From: Ulota crispa | Lineage: Eukaryota; Streptophyta; Bryopsida; Orthotrichales; Orthotrichaceae | Assembly (NCBI GenBank): GCA_963920765.1 | Contig: OY987247.1 | Coordinates: 4,278,001 to 4,342,000, forward strand | Length of the DNA stretch: 64,000 nt | Direction of reading: 5' to 3' | Shown: positions 47,690-59,990 of the stretch, piece by piece | Layout: every line of letters begins with the position of its first letter | How positions within the stretch are numbered: position 1 is the stretch's first letter | Made by a program: the position numbers and the translations under genes | Notes under the pieces: model-generated | Told to the model about the DNA's origin: nothing | The model's input: only the letters and a program-made list of their open reading frames with translations | Database searches by the model: none

Positions 47690-47850
47690 TGGAGTTAGAA
47701 CTTCTCCTATTTGATTGAATTTTTGGAAGTTACACGTGCCACATGTAGAAAGAACACCAAAAAAGAGCTTCGACACTCCTATTCTAGTCACGTGCAAGTT
47801 CAACATTCTTTTTGGTGACAAGGAGAGAGGCTCAACTAAGGGATTCCTAC
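47690..47850 (+). repeat. Dispersed repeat family E, copy in the repeat-rich region
   Basis: Contains TTACACGTGCCACATGTAG, AAAAAAGAGCTTCGACACTC and GGAGAGAGGCTCAACTAAGG in the same order as the ArgC intron 7 copy. Confidence 0.6.
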
Positions 47851-47998
47851 AATAAAAATAAACTCTCAAGACCCAGTCCCTCCCAATGCACGGGGAGTAC
47901 AGGCATTTAGTTACAAGCTAGCAGGTTGATTTTGAGAATTGTTTAGTTGAATTCAAAAGTTTAGGAAAAAAACCAACCATTTAAGAGGAAATAATAAG

Positions 47999-48003
<5 letters not shown>

Positions 48004-48083
<80 letters not shown>

Positions 48084-48086
48084 GAT
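48004..48086. repeat. (AT)n microsatellite
   Basis: About 80 bp of nearly pure AT dinucleotide repeat, followed by AGATAGAT. Confidence 0.95.
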
Positions 48087-48633
48087 AGATTTAGTTGGGA
48101 GTATACTCTAAACAACTAGTTGGCCCAAGAGAATGTAGGATATTGGCCAATTAAGCTAAAAAAAACTCCCCGGATTGTGTCCCTCCCAAGTTTTTCACTA
48201 AACTTGCAAGTTTGGAATATTCAATGACCAAGTTGATTATCCTTAAATCTAGGCCTCCTTTGAAAACTTGTTTTTTCATCTTCAAACAAAAGTTTAAACT
48301 CTAATGCCCCTTAATGTCCCCTCAATATGTATGTTCAACTTTGAACAAGAAAAATTGTCCGTAGTGACATGTCCAAATTGACTACAATGACGAAATTGAT
48401 AAAAATTTAACAGAAACAAATTGACAACAAAATGTCTGAATCAGGGTGCCCTAATTGACAAAAAAATTCCAAATTGACACTGCTCCCTTGTTACAATAGT
48501 GAAAGTAGCCTTAGGGCAGAAATATTGGTCTCACTTGTTAAAATCCACCAATTGACAATTTTGAATAAGTTTTTCACAAAATTACACAATATACTTTCTA
48601 TACATATACTATAACATACTATAATTAATATTG

Positions 48634-49036
48634 GGAATTGATATAGGCACATCTGGAGTGTTTTATAGACACCCAAGGGGGTGAATTTTAGATATTTACC
48701 ATCAACAAGTTGTATTTTGAAATTTTGAATTTAGATTTGGATTTAGAGACCTTGATTTAGCCTAGAACCACAAAGGAGGGTACATTTGAACAACCCCTAG
48801 TGGAAAAGCTTAGCTAAGGAGCAAATTATTACTTTTACCCCAGTTTGTAAAAAACACTAAGCTTTTCTAGTGGACATTGTTCAATTGTAACCTCCTTTGC
48901 AATTCTAGACTAAATCAAGATCTCTAAATCCAAATTTGAAATCAATTTTTTTGAAACTCAACTTGTTGATAGTAAAATATCTAAAATGTACTCCCCTATG
49001 TCCAAGATAAACCCCAGGTGTGCCTACATCAATTCC
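48634..49036. mobile_element. Palindromic MITE (family H), 403 bp
   Basis: Ends GGAATTGATATAGGCACATC and, at the right, the reverse complement of GGAATTGATGTAGGCACACC. Arms of roughly 170 bp continue through TTTAGATATTT, CCTTGATTTAG and CTAGTGGAAAAGCTTAG. Superfamily undetermined. Confidence 0.85.
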
Positions 49037-49119
49037 AATGGTTTCAATTTCAACCGCTTTATTTTTGCAATTTCAAATGATTGACGTGACTTAGAATGGC
49101 AGTATTCCTTGGACACTAG

Positions 49120-49353
49120 TTAATCCTTGAACGTGTGAGCCTGCCCCTGCCACTTGTACAATATGAGGTGTTTTCTTTGCATTTGGAATAGGTTCACACT
49201 TTTACTACATTTGAGATCAACAAAGAAGTTGGAGAATAAATCAAAATGACTCTAGTGAGCTACTTGAGATCCTAAATTAAAACTTTTTATTGGTAGCAAA
49301 TGCTAATTTTATGGCAACGTATATACTACATAACATTTAGTAGCCTGAAGAGA
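49120..49353 (-). mobile_element. TTAA-type MITE (family J), copy 3, inverted
   Basis: Starts TTAATCCTTGAACGTG and carries, in reverse orientation, the family J blocks (GAGATCAACAAAGAAGTTGG, GAGCTACTTGAGATCC, GGTAGCAAATG). The far end has decayed. A separate TTAAGGGTTAA terminus lies at 49722-49732. Confidence 0.75.
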
Positions 49354-49735
49354 GGCTGCCTTTCCCTCTCTTCACATATCATCCACAAGATTCATCTTGA
49401 CACCAAAAAAAAAGTTTTTTATTTTTTTATAATTTTTTTTATTTTTTTATAATTTTCTGACATGGCTAGCCCCCACATTGACATATGTGCACTAAACTGA
49501 GCCTCTCTTTCATAAACTCTTTGACAACCTCAACCAAGTGTCCTCTTAGCTATTGATGAATGTGGAATATTCCACACTTTTCAATTGGAGTGAGAGCAGA
49601 CCTGCTGAGTACTATTGAATGTTATCATCCAGTTAGATGAAAGAGTGTGAAATATTTCACACTCTTCAATTGAAGGGAGGGCAGGCCTTATGTATGAATG
49701 TTATGTATGGCCTATGTTCATTTAAGGGTTAAAAG

Positions 49736-50406
49736 GAACTTTCATTGAATATTGTTTCATAGTTTGTAACCTCTTCAAAGAGGATAAATAGTCAGCTGTT
49801 CTTTCAATGCATGTATTGTTTTTGCAGTGAAACTTCCAGAAGCATGGGACGCGGCAACCATCAGCTGCATTTGCATTTTCTCTGAGGGGTCCTTTTGGAT
49901 GGGAATAATGGATTCTGACAATAATGGGAGAAGTTCAGAAGTCCCTTTTCTGAAGCAAAAGCGGAGGTACAAGTATGAGTTGGCTGTAACTTACTGGCCA
50001 TTTTTTATTCAAATATGGGATAAGTACATGAACACATGATGCACATCCATCTGACCAAGGTCCTTGCAGAACTGGCACTGAGTGTATTGTCAACCGGTTG
50101 AAATACCAGAAGAACCAGTTGAAATTTTAAAGTAAAGCAGGAGACTCATGAATCGACCATAGATGCACAAACCCATACTGTCCTAGAAATCGGTAGATTT
50201 TGGATAAGCTTCCAAGAGCATGCCCGGAGTACCACCCCAAGAATGTGAGGGATCACTAGAAGATGCACATGTGCCCAATTATGCTTTGACATATCTTCTA
50301 AATACAAGATTCAAGAAACCCATAGTGGCCAAAATATTGAGAATAGTATAATAATTGGGTCTCTTTTTTTTAAGTCTATTTAAAATACAAAATTGCATAC
50401 ACACTA
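49736..50406. other. Unassigned stretch, possible exon-like fossil at 49827-50039
   Basis: A 70-codon plus-strand frame (starts MKLPEAWDAATIS) preceded by TTTTTGCAG resembles an exon with an acceptor site, but no donor, partner exon or homology was recognised. GTGTATTGTCAACCGGTTGA at ~50085 recurs at ~56803. Confidence 0.35.
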
Positions 50407-51304
50407 TTAACCCCTAAAGGACCAAACCTTTTTTTTGTTTGTTTGTAAGAATCACTAAAAATTGTCACTTTTAGATGAATGAGTAAAGGAAAAATTTGAT
50501 GGATACTCCTAAAATTAACAATATCTGTACAGATATCCCTTGTTTTTCAGAAATTGCACAAACACCTTTGGACCATAATTTTCAAGCGTTTATTTTGTTG
50601 TCTTTACCACTTCCTTCATGTCCAATACTGAAGCCAGGAGTGCAATAGGACAAAAATGAAGCATTGTGCACACATAGGAAAAAGAAAGTGGCAAGCACAA
50701 CAAAACAAACACCTAAGTTATGGCTCAAGGATATTTGTGCAATTTCTAAAATACCAGGGCTACCTATACAAATATCGCAAACTTCAGGGAAATCCTTCAA
50801 ATTTTTTTCGTAAGTAAAATATTAGGAAAAGGAGTCTTTTTTGAGAATCCAACCAACCTTAGCCCCTAAACATCAAGGAGGACAAAAATCATCCTCTAGC
50901 TCTGAAAAAAGATTTGCTATTATAGAAAAAATGTATATTTTGTCTGATTTTTTTCAAAAGTGATTATAAACACATGGTCCATCATGGAAGGCAAAAAATG
51001 ATCTCATCAAATGCATTCATTTTTTAGGTGACCTAAATTGTGATAAGATTCAAAAACACGGTGTTAGGTCACAAGGTGCCCTTCTTGCAATTTTCATGAG
51101 GGCACCATGCCTTGTTGACTCTTACAACTTTAGAAAATTATACTATAAACTACAAGGAACTGTAAATTAGGTCACAATTTTTGTCAACTTTTGTGTAGAT
51201 CCGACCATGATTTTCTTGTAGTGTAGTTGCTAGGCACTAAGATGAATAGCAAAAGTACTGTAGCTAGGCTGGTCACAGTGACCAGCCCAAAGTTTAAGGG
51301 TTAA
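50407..51304. mobile_element. TTAA-type element(s), composite
   Basis: Begins TTAACCCCTAAAGGACCAAA and ends AGTTTAAGGGTTAA. It holds a family A MITE (50488-50810) and a second left-type terminus (TTAGCCCCTAAACATC, ~50857), so two elements may be joined here. Confidence 0.6.
50488..50810. mobile_element. Family A Mutator-like MITE, copy 4 (diverged)
   Basis: Ends AGGAAAAATTTGATGGATA and an approximate reverse complement, with the same internal AAATTTCAGA-type and GTGCACACA blocks as the other copies but more substitutions. It sits inside a TTAA-bounded element starting at 50407. Confidence 0.78.
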
Positions 51305-51474
51305 GTCCAAAATTTGAACCTTGTGCTTCTGAAACAACTCATTTTCACTTTCTAAAATATTCACCCTTTACGCTTTCTAAAGGAATTTACCCTTTACGCT
51401 TTCATGTACCTAACCTAATTAGTTTGACAAAGTGCACCTATTAACTAAACACCTTCCAACAAATGCCAAATGTC

Positions 51475-51768
51475 ACTACATTGAATATTGCATTTAGGTG
51501 GCCTCACATTGATTTCTTGACGTTGTACACTGTATAGATATTTATTATTGATGTAATAATTTATATCAATAATTATTGCAATAAAAAAAATTCACAAGAT
51601 CAAAGCCGCATCAATGATGTTTCAAAAACAAATTAGTCCCGTTCATGTTGTAAATTATGTAAAATTGTAAAATCTAGAGAATTTTATGTGCCTTCCAGTG
51701 ACCAAACAATGAGTCATGAGGTAACTTTCTAGGGTCAGACACTCAACCTAAATGCAATATTCAGTGTA
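51475..51768 (-). mobile_element. Family D MITE, copy 3
   Basis: Ends TTGAATATTGCATTTAGG and CCTAAATGCAATATTCAG, ~294 bp, with the shared TTCTTGACGTTGTACACT and AGTGACCAAACAATGAGTCA blocks. Confidence 0.82.
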
Positions 51769-52754
51769 CTGTATCCAGATCATTTCCAAAAACTGGTGTC
51801 AAAATCACCCGTATCCTAAAACACATTAAAATTCAACTAAATCTGAGCAGTTTTCTTTTGTTCTGAAAGTGAGGTACACACTATCATTGTGAAAGGAATG
51901 TTTTTAGAGAACTCAAGGAGGGGGGTCAGGAGGTGCAGAAATAGGGCATATACTGGAGAGAATGTTCCACATAATCAAAGTGTAGGAGGGAGAGGTACAC
52001 TATGTCACAAAGCATATGCTGTATGCTAATTCCCCAACAAATAAGTCTGAAATGGACTGCTCGTATTTGCACTCACCTCCTTTCCATGTACTTCAATTTT
52101 TAGTTTAAATCTATCATTTTTTTCTTTTTCTTTTTTGCTGAGGTGGCTCCAAGATATTGGTCAAGGCTACCCGTTTTGGCAAATTTTACATAATTTTTAT
52201 TGATGTTGAGTGGTACACACTACTGTCCCATGTTCTCATTGTACAGAACCCTCCAAAATGTCGTCCAACACCACTATCAGTTGTTTCAAAATTTACCTAT
52301 GAGCTCTTGTTTAGAATACAAAAAATCTTTCCAAACTAATCTATTACATCTAGTTCTTAGGTAATCTCAATCAACATATCGCTTTTCAATTTCAAAAAAC
52401 AAAACAAAACAATTTTCAGTTAATACTTTTGTATATTTTTCATTATTTTAGATAAAAATCAGTTGTATAACATATGTGATGAAATTTTTAATTCAATTTT
52501 GCACATATGTATGGAACATCATTGTGCACACCTATCCTTTTATAAAAAAACCATATTATATAGGTAATTTTTGACACAATCAATGTTCTAATGTAGTGGA
52601 AATTCTTGTTCACACATACATTTGAAAAGAAAAGAAAAAACTTATGTACTCAAAACTTTTGATCAAGGGTGGGCACTTAAAGAATCATTGAAACGGTATA
52701 TGGATGTGTAGAAGCCAAACATAAAAATCAAATTTAAAGATCATCATACTCACA

Positions 52755-53490
52755 TGTACGTGATTGCAAGAATGACCTGTCCTGCTTTCTGTCCCCTTCA
52801 CCTCCTGCACGTGGTTTTTGGGTCCTATCTTTTGCGGTTTTAGTCATTTTGACCTAAAATTTTAAAATAAGGTGAACATGAACGTTATTGAAATTTTGTG
52901 ATTTTTTTAAAAAAAATATTTTTCTATTTTTAAGTGGACCCCAATTGCATGTCTACCTTTGTGGTTTTGGTGGTTTCCAGTACTATTTTGGGTCCAAAAA
53001 AGAAAATCCAAAGCCGCAGAGTAGGGAAGTGGTTTAGAAGGCATCATTACATAGATCTATTGACCAATTTTACTAAACTCAAAAAACTCTACCATGCACA
53101 TTGTTTCAAAGTGGGCATCCTTTCTCCCTCCATTGGTGAAAGCCAAAAACCTTCCTCCAAAAAGCACTTGCATCACTTCAAGCTAATGAGAGAGATAAAA
53201 AATGGCCATTTTTTATTTTGTTTTTTTGAAATTTTCTACTATTTTCTAAAAAGAAAAAAGGAAATTGTAAATTTTCTTGGTAATTTATGTCCTTCTATTT
53301 TTCTGCATAGCTTTTAGATTTTTTTTCTAAGTTTGAATTTTCACAAATATGCTACTTTTAGTGCTTTACAAATTTTCCATATTTTATTTTATTTAAAAAT
53401 AATAATTTCAAAAACTTACAGTAGTACCAATACTATGGCTATTTGAGACAAAACTAATAGGACATTCTTGCAACTACCCATACAAGCAAA
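52755..53490 (+). repeat. Unknown ~750 bp dispersed repeat (family K), copy 2
   Basis: See copy 1 at 46480. A 127-codon open frame covers part of this copy, but copy 1 does not keep it, so it is probably not coding. Confidence 0.8.
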
Positions 53491-55190
53491 GACATTACAA
53501 ATTTACAACCGCAAATATTCACATAATAAATATAATTCAAGAATTAAATAAAGGGCCCACTCTTCTTTTTATACCAACATGAAATCTAAGTTTTTGTCCA
53601 ACCTACAACTAGGCTTATCATTTATTATGTCTTGTTCGTATTCACTTGAAAATGCCCTTTTTTTTCTTTCAGTATTGATATAATTTAAGCATTCCACCTC
53701 CTAGCAAGCTCTGATTTTAGTGTAGGAATCTCCCAACCTTATTGAACAATTTTGTGCATTTGGTATGTGGTTTAGCTGTACTCTGTATAGTTTACTTAAG
53801 AAACTCAATTCATAATCTTGTCTTTAAAGGTAAGTTTTGCATTAAAAGTGATAGGATGAAGCATTAACACTACAGTGGAGATAGTGTGTCATCTAAGTTC
53901 TTGTAAAGAAGTTAATTTCAAGACCTACCCCTCTTTTAGTCCTTTTGTGTGAATGCACGATCCAAAGTTCCAAAAGGTTTTTCACGATCCTTGAGTTGGT
54001 CACTTCTTTGGACTTCTTTTTAGTTGAATTCATTTTTGAACGCCAATTTCAACTTCGCTACCAATTGGTCAAGCCTTTCCAAGCCAAAAAAATTTGGTAG
54101 AAATTTTGGCAAGTTTAGCCACATTATTTAACACTAATGAAGGGAGCCTTATCCACCACCATGCACATGCTTACCTTCCTAGAGATTAAGTTCTACTGTG
54201 CAAAACAACATAAAGTAGCAAAGACCTAACATCCATATGAGCTATTCATAAAACTCCAACTCTAAATGTTCGAGGGTGTTTTTCTTGTTTTTGGAAGGTA
54301 GTTTTGAAGTTTCTGAATTGTCCTTGTAAGATCGTTCTTAAACATCAAAACAGAATTGTAACCATTGAATCTTGAATTCAAGACTTCTAGCTAGATGGCG
54401 CTACCCAAAAAAAATCCAAAATGGCCACATGGATTTTAAAATATTTGTGATTGAATGATGATGGGTATAGAATTTTTGTTTTTTTTGGAGCTGCCCAAAA
54501 CTTCTAATGCAAATTGGCAGCTTTTGGATACAAAATTAGGAAATAGCCACTTAGGATGCTTTGGTGTTTATTGTTGTTTCTTCAAAACTAATGGCCCCCC
54601 CTTTCAAATCCATGACCATAGTTTTACAAATAAGCCTGCAATGCAACTATCAAAGTGCAAAAACCTAATACAAAGAAAATTTTTAGCTTCAATTATTGAC
54701 CAAAAATCAATTTGAATGAAAGAAAATTCATTGGTGAATGGATTTTGATTTTTATGACAAAGATATTCTAATTGATATTAGTCCAAAAGCACTTTTGTAT
54801 TTTGTTAAATGTCAAAATTTCAACAAAATGGGCCCTTAGTGCCCAAGGGAGTGCCCAATGGAAATCTTCACATTTTGCTCAATTGGATGCCCATCTTTTC
54901 AATGTGGCAACTTTTCATAAGCCCTGTGATACTATTCACAACAGTATTCATGACACTTTTCATGACACTATTCATGTCACAAAATGTATGCTTGTAGTTA
55001 ATCTTCCGCCAAAAACAAGTGGAATAAGATATGAAGGAAGTTGGATTTGAACAATGAAGCTAACTTGAGCACGCAACTTTTCCAAAAAAAATTACCTAAA
55101 AGCAGTAAAATCTGTGCCTTCAACAAGGTTTCAAAGTTGCCTGATTTTTTTGGACACCCAAATTGGGTGCCTTGGGCATTTAGGGGTTAT
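53491..55190. other. Gene-free AT-rich stretch
   Basis: No gene or clear element other than a TTAA-type right terminus at 55167-55190 (GGGTGCCTTGGGCATTTAGG). Frames are short and low in coding character. Confidence 0.6.
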
Positions 55191-55211
55191 GAATTGAAAC
55201 TCTTTGTTACT

Positions 55212-55757
55212 TTAACCCCTAAGCACTCAATCGACCATTTTCTGGTTGCTGCTTATTTTTTGCGAGCTGTTTGAGATGAAAAAAAGCTTTTAATTGTTTT
55301 AAAAAAAACCCTTGAATAGGAAATAAAGTCTACTTTCCAACCCAATTTGAATCATGTCAATCCAAGTTAAACTCCATCAAGGAGAATCTTTCAAAGACAA
55401 ACATTTCAATATTTGCTAGTGTTATAAAATTTACTATTTTGGGAAACTAATGATGTTCTCTCCTTTGAAAAGATTGCATTTTTGAAGTTTACAATAGAAT
55501 GTATGTTTTTAACCAATCATACTAAAAATTAAAATCTATGAATAAATTTGTAATTTTGATGAAAATTAAATGGTAAATGCTTTGAAATTCATTAAATAAA
55601 AATCAGAAACTTTTTTTGAATGTTTGACTATATGGATAATTACTCAACATCATAATTCTTGTTTTCTCTTTTGAAGAAAACTTCATCAAAATTATACAAG
55701 TATTATTTTATAATACATCTATGTTTCACCCTTACCCCCTTGGGCGTTTAGAGGATA
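55212..55757. mobile_element. TTAA-type element, ~546 bp
   Basis: Left end TTAACCCCTAAGCACTC; right end GGGCGTTTAGAGGATAA. Another right-type terminus (GGGCATTTAGGGGTTAT) ends at 55190, only 22 bp away. Interior not matched to family P. Confidence 0.6.
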
Positions 55758-56124
55758 AGCAAGAAGGCCTTAGGATAAAAGTTACAAAAAATTGAACCGG
55801 AGCTATTGATTACCAAAAAATGAGTTATTGCCATTTAAAGTCAGCAACTATCTGACATTTTTGGCCAAAAGATTGTAGGTTTATGGTGTATTGCATTATA
55901 GTCATTTCCAAAAGGGCTTGGAACTTGTTGTAACTGTTGAGGGAAGTGCGAAGTAAATGTTGTTGATGAAGTAATTTATTTTAACTCTATAAGGAGTAAG
56001 GGAAATTTTTTATTTTCCAAAAATAATGACAACGTATCATAAAGTGCAGCGTGTAAGAAGAATTAAAGCATGATTTTCAAAGGTTGACTTTATTCAAGCA
56101 TTATTATATCATGATGGTTTCAAA

Positions 56125-56345
56125 CAAGGTCCGGGAAGAACCGGCTGCTAGTTCAATGTTAGCCGGGTGAAATGAGGAAAAATGGTTTGCAATTTACAAA
56201 CTTTGGTTAAAAACCGGGCAAAAATATTTAAATTTTTTATTTATAGTGTGAAATATAGAAAATAACCAAAAGAGCTCCTTAATAAACCGGTTCAATACAT
56301 GGATCAAAGGAAATCTACCAAAAAATCTCAAATATTTCCCGGACC
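56125..56345 (+). repeat. Dispersed repeat (family I), copy 2
   Basis: Counterpart of 695-915. This copy keeps CCGG and CGGGC sites where copy 1 has TTGG/TTGGT, as expected if copy 1 lost CpG by deamination. Confidence 0.75.
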
Positions 56346-57339
56346 TTGGTTTCAAAGTTCAATAGATGCCTTAGCAAAACTGGTGTTTTTCTTTTTCTTT
56401 TTGCCTTCTTTGTAGTGGCAAGAAGCATCCTCATATTCACAATGGTTCAAAGGCTAATGTCTAGTCTTTTTCTTTGCTTTCTCCCGGGTAGGAGCCCATA
56501 CATATCCTATTCAACACGGGACTGTTCACACTTGGTGTTAGAAGGGGTGTTAGCCAAGAAAAATTAGATGCATTTGGACACACTCATTCATATTGTTAGT
56601 ATCTCTCCTAACACCAAGTGTGAATGTACCTAAGCAATGTGTCAAAAAAAATTCCAATTTTTTCTCATGAAAAATACAACTTTAAATGTAATAAAAACTC
56701 TGTAGTTATCCCAAAATTAAAATTTCCCAAACTTTGAAACCCATAACATCTATTCACCTATTCACGCATTCTTTGAAATAGTGTTCGAGAAAAATTTGCG
56801 TTTAGTGTATTGTCAACCGGTTGAAAATCACAAAAACACCCATTGAATTTTGAAACCACTAGATAAAAAACTAGCTAAATTTTTCAAAAAAACCTAATAA
56901 TTGTACAATACAGTATAAAGATAGGAAACATTGAATGCAATCCTGTGAAGAACCGATTAAAAATGAGAAATACTGAAGTCTCATCAGTAAAGCCAAAAAA
57001 TGCTTCATAAACAAAATGGACAAAAAGGGTGCTGATTCCGCCTTCCAACAAAAAATCAACAAAAGAGGACAAAAAGAACAAAAAGAAGCTCCAGTTTACA
57101 AGTGTCACACCTACTTCACCAGCAAAGGCCATTGGATCTCATATTGGAACAGCCCCCTCAAAGAGGCCACCAATCACGGGAACGACAGAAAAAGAAAAAC
57201 TGGACGTGCCGAGAACCCGATATGACAAAAGGTAAAGATGAACCGGAAGTGCCGAGGTGGCGAAAGATAAGATCAGTGATAGGTGCTGAGGTGGCAAAAG
57301 ACAAAGATAACTGGGAGTCCACGAGGCGAGTCATGTGTA

Positions 57340-57614
57340 CGTTAAATAGTGCATTTAGGTTGCCTTGCCCTAGGAAGTTACGTCATGATTCATGACTTGG
57401 CCACTTGGAGATGTATGTAACTCTTTAGATAGTAGGATTTTTACATGGTTTATCACATAGACACTACTAATTTGTCTTTTTATAAATGTGTTGTTATTGT
57501 CAAGCTAGACCTCTAAAGGTTGCTAATTGCAATAATTTTCTTTAATAAAAGTAAGTATTTAAATAGAGTAAGATGTCAAGAAATTAGTGTGGGGCAACCT
57601 AAATGCACGATTTG
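57340..57614 (+). mobile_element. Family D MITE, copy 4
   Basis: Ends AATAGTGCATTTAGGTTGCC and GGGCAACCTAAATGCACG, ~275 bp, opposite orientation to copies 1-3. It lies head-to-tail with copy 5, five bases apart. Confidence 0.82.
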
Positions 57615-57619
57615 GTATA

Positions 57620-57922
57620 CACCAAATAGTGCATTTAGGTAGCCTCAACAATCAAGTTGCCTTACCTTGGAAAATTACCTCATGACCTACCACTTGTCCA
57701 CTTGGAAGTGCATGTAACTCCTTATATATTAAAATTTCACTAGGTTTACAACTTGGATGTTCTTAGTTTGTGTTTCTATAGCTTTGTAATAGTTGTCAAA
57801 TCTTTTCAAATTTATTTATCACAATAATTATTGATAAAAGCTACCGTAGTAACAATAAGTATTTAAATAGTGCAAAATATCAAGAAATTAGTGTGGGGCA
57901 ACCTAAATGCACTACAATATTT
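57620..57922 (+). mobile_element. Family D MITE, copy 5
   Basis: Ends CCAAATAGTGCATTTAGG and GGCAACCTAAATGCACTAC...ATTTGG, ~303 bp. Same interior as copy 4 (TCAAGAAATTAGTGTGGGGC). Confidence 0.82.
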
Positions 57923-57944
57923 GGTTTAGAGCTAGAGTCCTGCC

Positions 57945-58770
57945 CAGCAAAAAAATTCTTGGCAAAAATTTGCCTAAATCTTACCTCAAAAGTAGCCTGG
58001 CAACCATAACAATAGAAAAATTCACTAAGAAAATGTGATGAATTCACCAAATACCTCCCCAAGTTTGTACAATCTTTGCCAAAATTTGGATGAAGTGTAC
58101 TAATATAAGTACTGTACATTCTATGGATAAACATGCACACACTGATGAAACTATCCAATTCTATCCAAAATTTCCTTACCTGCTCGCATGGTGGGGTGCA
58201 TGTTAGCAAAAATACAAAAAAAATTGCTGGTCCCACTCTGGTCAGCACTCGCAAGCAACATTCAATTTGTTTTGTTGGCTAATTTTTGCCTAAATTTTAC
58301 CTCGAACTTGAGCTGGCTACCATTACACTACAAAAATTTGTGTGAAAAACTGGATGAAATTGCCATATTCTTCTTGAGCAAAATGCCAAATTTTGGATGA
58401 AAGTAGCTTACATTAGAAGTTTTTTGGATGAACATTTGTATATCATTCATTTGATCCAATTTTAGCTAAATTTTCCTTACTTGCCTACATTCTATGGTGC
58501 GGGTTGCTCCACCCTAGGATTTAATAAGTTGGTGAAAATTTGCCTAAATCTTATCTCAAAAATGCAGTGGCGACCTTCACACTCAAAAATAATGTGAAAA
58601 TTTGGATGAAATAGCCAGATCCTTCTGTGAGCAAAACCTCAATTTGCCAAATTTTGGATGAAAATAGCTTATGAAAGCAATTGTTTGGATGAAATTATGT
58701 ATATCATTCATTTGTTCCAATTTCAGCCAGATTTTCCTTATCTGCCAACAGTCTAGGTGCGGGTCACTCT
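57945..58770 (+). repeat. Three diverged tandem units of ~250-300 bp
   Basis: AAATTTGCCTAAATCTTA-type starts near 57964, 58276 and 58536, each followed by CAAATTTTGGATGAA-like and TTTTCCTTACCTGC-like blocks. Diverged, non-coding. Confidence 0.75.
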
Positions 58771-58812
58771 ACCTTGACAAAATCAAAAATTAAACCTTGC
58801 TCCACCATGTGA

Positions 58813-59164
58813 GCATCATCAATAGAGCACGGGCATTTGAGCGGGCCCTGGGACGGCAAAAAAACTGCTATTTTTTGACTAGTATATAATTAGGAAATGA
58901 GATTACTATCATTGGAAGCGTATACAAAAACTAGTCAAACAAATAAAATGACATATGGTATTGGAAATTGGACTAACAAACTAGAGCCCATTGAAAAAAT
59001 AATTAAAGGACAAACAACATAGCAAACCATGCCTAATAAAGAAAAATTAAATAGTGACATTCCAAATTTAGTAGTCTCATTTCCTAATTATATACTAGTC
59101 AAAATATAGCAGTGTTTTTGCCGACCCAGGGCCCGCTCAAATGCCCGTGCTCTATTAATGATGC
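58813..59164. mobile_element. Palindromic MITE, 352 bp, upstream of the PQ-loop gene
   Basis: Ends GCATCATCAATAGAGCACGG and its reverse complement. The arms are close to perfect for ~100 bp (CATTTGAGCGGGCCCTGGG, ACTAGTATATAATTAGGAAA). It is bracketed by a ~30 bp direct repeat containing AAAAATTAAACC.TGCT (58771-58804, 59164-59192). Confidence 0.88.
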
Positions 59165-59990
59165 CCTGACAAAAACAAAAATTAAACCCTGCTAGTCGCA
59201 GGCTTGAAGAGAAGGGCGGGCGGGGCCAGCGAGGCGAGGGGTCTGGAATCTGGATCAAGTGCATGGGCGCGAGCGCGCGACCACCGCATCGTGTCGTCCG
59301 CTGGGCAAATCCCTCCGTCCCCGCGGGCGCAGCTGAAAAAAACACGCACCCATGCCTCCGCATCTCACATCGCATCAGCTTTCCCAGATGCTGCTTCACC
59401 CACCACCAGTCCAGCACCTACAGTACTACAGCACTACTACAGAGGGACTACAGTAACTTAGACTGCGATAAAAGGCGATTGCATGGATTGCAGTGTCCTT
59501 GTCGTCTCTTGTCATCACCGTGATCCCTCGCAGCAGCTCCTGCGTGGACGGATAAGTAACAGCAAGAGCAGCTCAGAGCTGACCATGTAGCCTGCATAGT
59601 TTATTTATCATTCCTGCCCTTGCTCGGTCTCATGTTGCGGTGGTGCTGGTATTGCTCCCTCCTCCATCGCTTCGCATTGCACCTGCGACGTTGGCAGTCT
59701 CTGCACGCAGCCGAGCGACTTCTTCAGCTTTGGCAACGCCCTTGGGTCCCGGATTGACACAAGATTGGCGATGTAGACAGACAGACTCAGCGAGCACGGC
59801 AATGTGAATTGATTCGTCATTAATGGCTTGCTAATGACTCGATCCATAACCTTCGTGATCATACCCGATGACCGGTTTGCAGCTTTAATAGCATTCCTTG
59901 TTCATGTTTAGCAAGCTGTGTGGGTTGATTTGATTGGTAGCGTTTCGGAGAGGTTGGGATTAGAGTTGTGAGTGAGTGAGTGAGTGAGTG
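59165..59990 (+). promoter_or_regulatory. GC-rich presumptive promoter/5' UTR region of the PQ-loop gene
   Basis: From ~59195 base composition switches from AT-rich repeat to CpG-containing sequence (GGGCGGGCGGGGCCAGCGAG, GCGCGAGCGCGCGA) and remains mixed to the ATG at 59991. This is the only long CpG-rich stretch outside exons. No TATA box was assigned. Confidence 0.5.
59967..59990 (+). repeat. (GTGA)n microsatellite abutting the PQ-loop gene start codon
   Basis: Five to six GTGA units run directly into the ATG of the PQ-loop gene, so the repeat would be the last bases of the 5' UTR. Length change here would alter spacing to the start codon but not the protein. Confidence 0.85.

Noticed and set aside
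52934-53317. 127-codon plus-strand frame
   Set aside because: Lies within the family K repeat; the other copy at 46480 has different breaks and substitutions without synonymous bias.
59088-59461. Overlapping frames on both strands in the GC-rich stretch
   Set aside because: GC-rich DNA has few stops; the frames run into the palindromic MITE arm and match nothing recognised.
59608-59862. 84-codon minus-strand frame starting near 59862, divergent to the PQ-loop gene
   Set aside because: No family resemblance, no splice partner, and it lies in what should be the PQ-loop promoter/5' UTR; kept out of the gene list.
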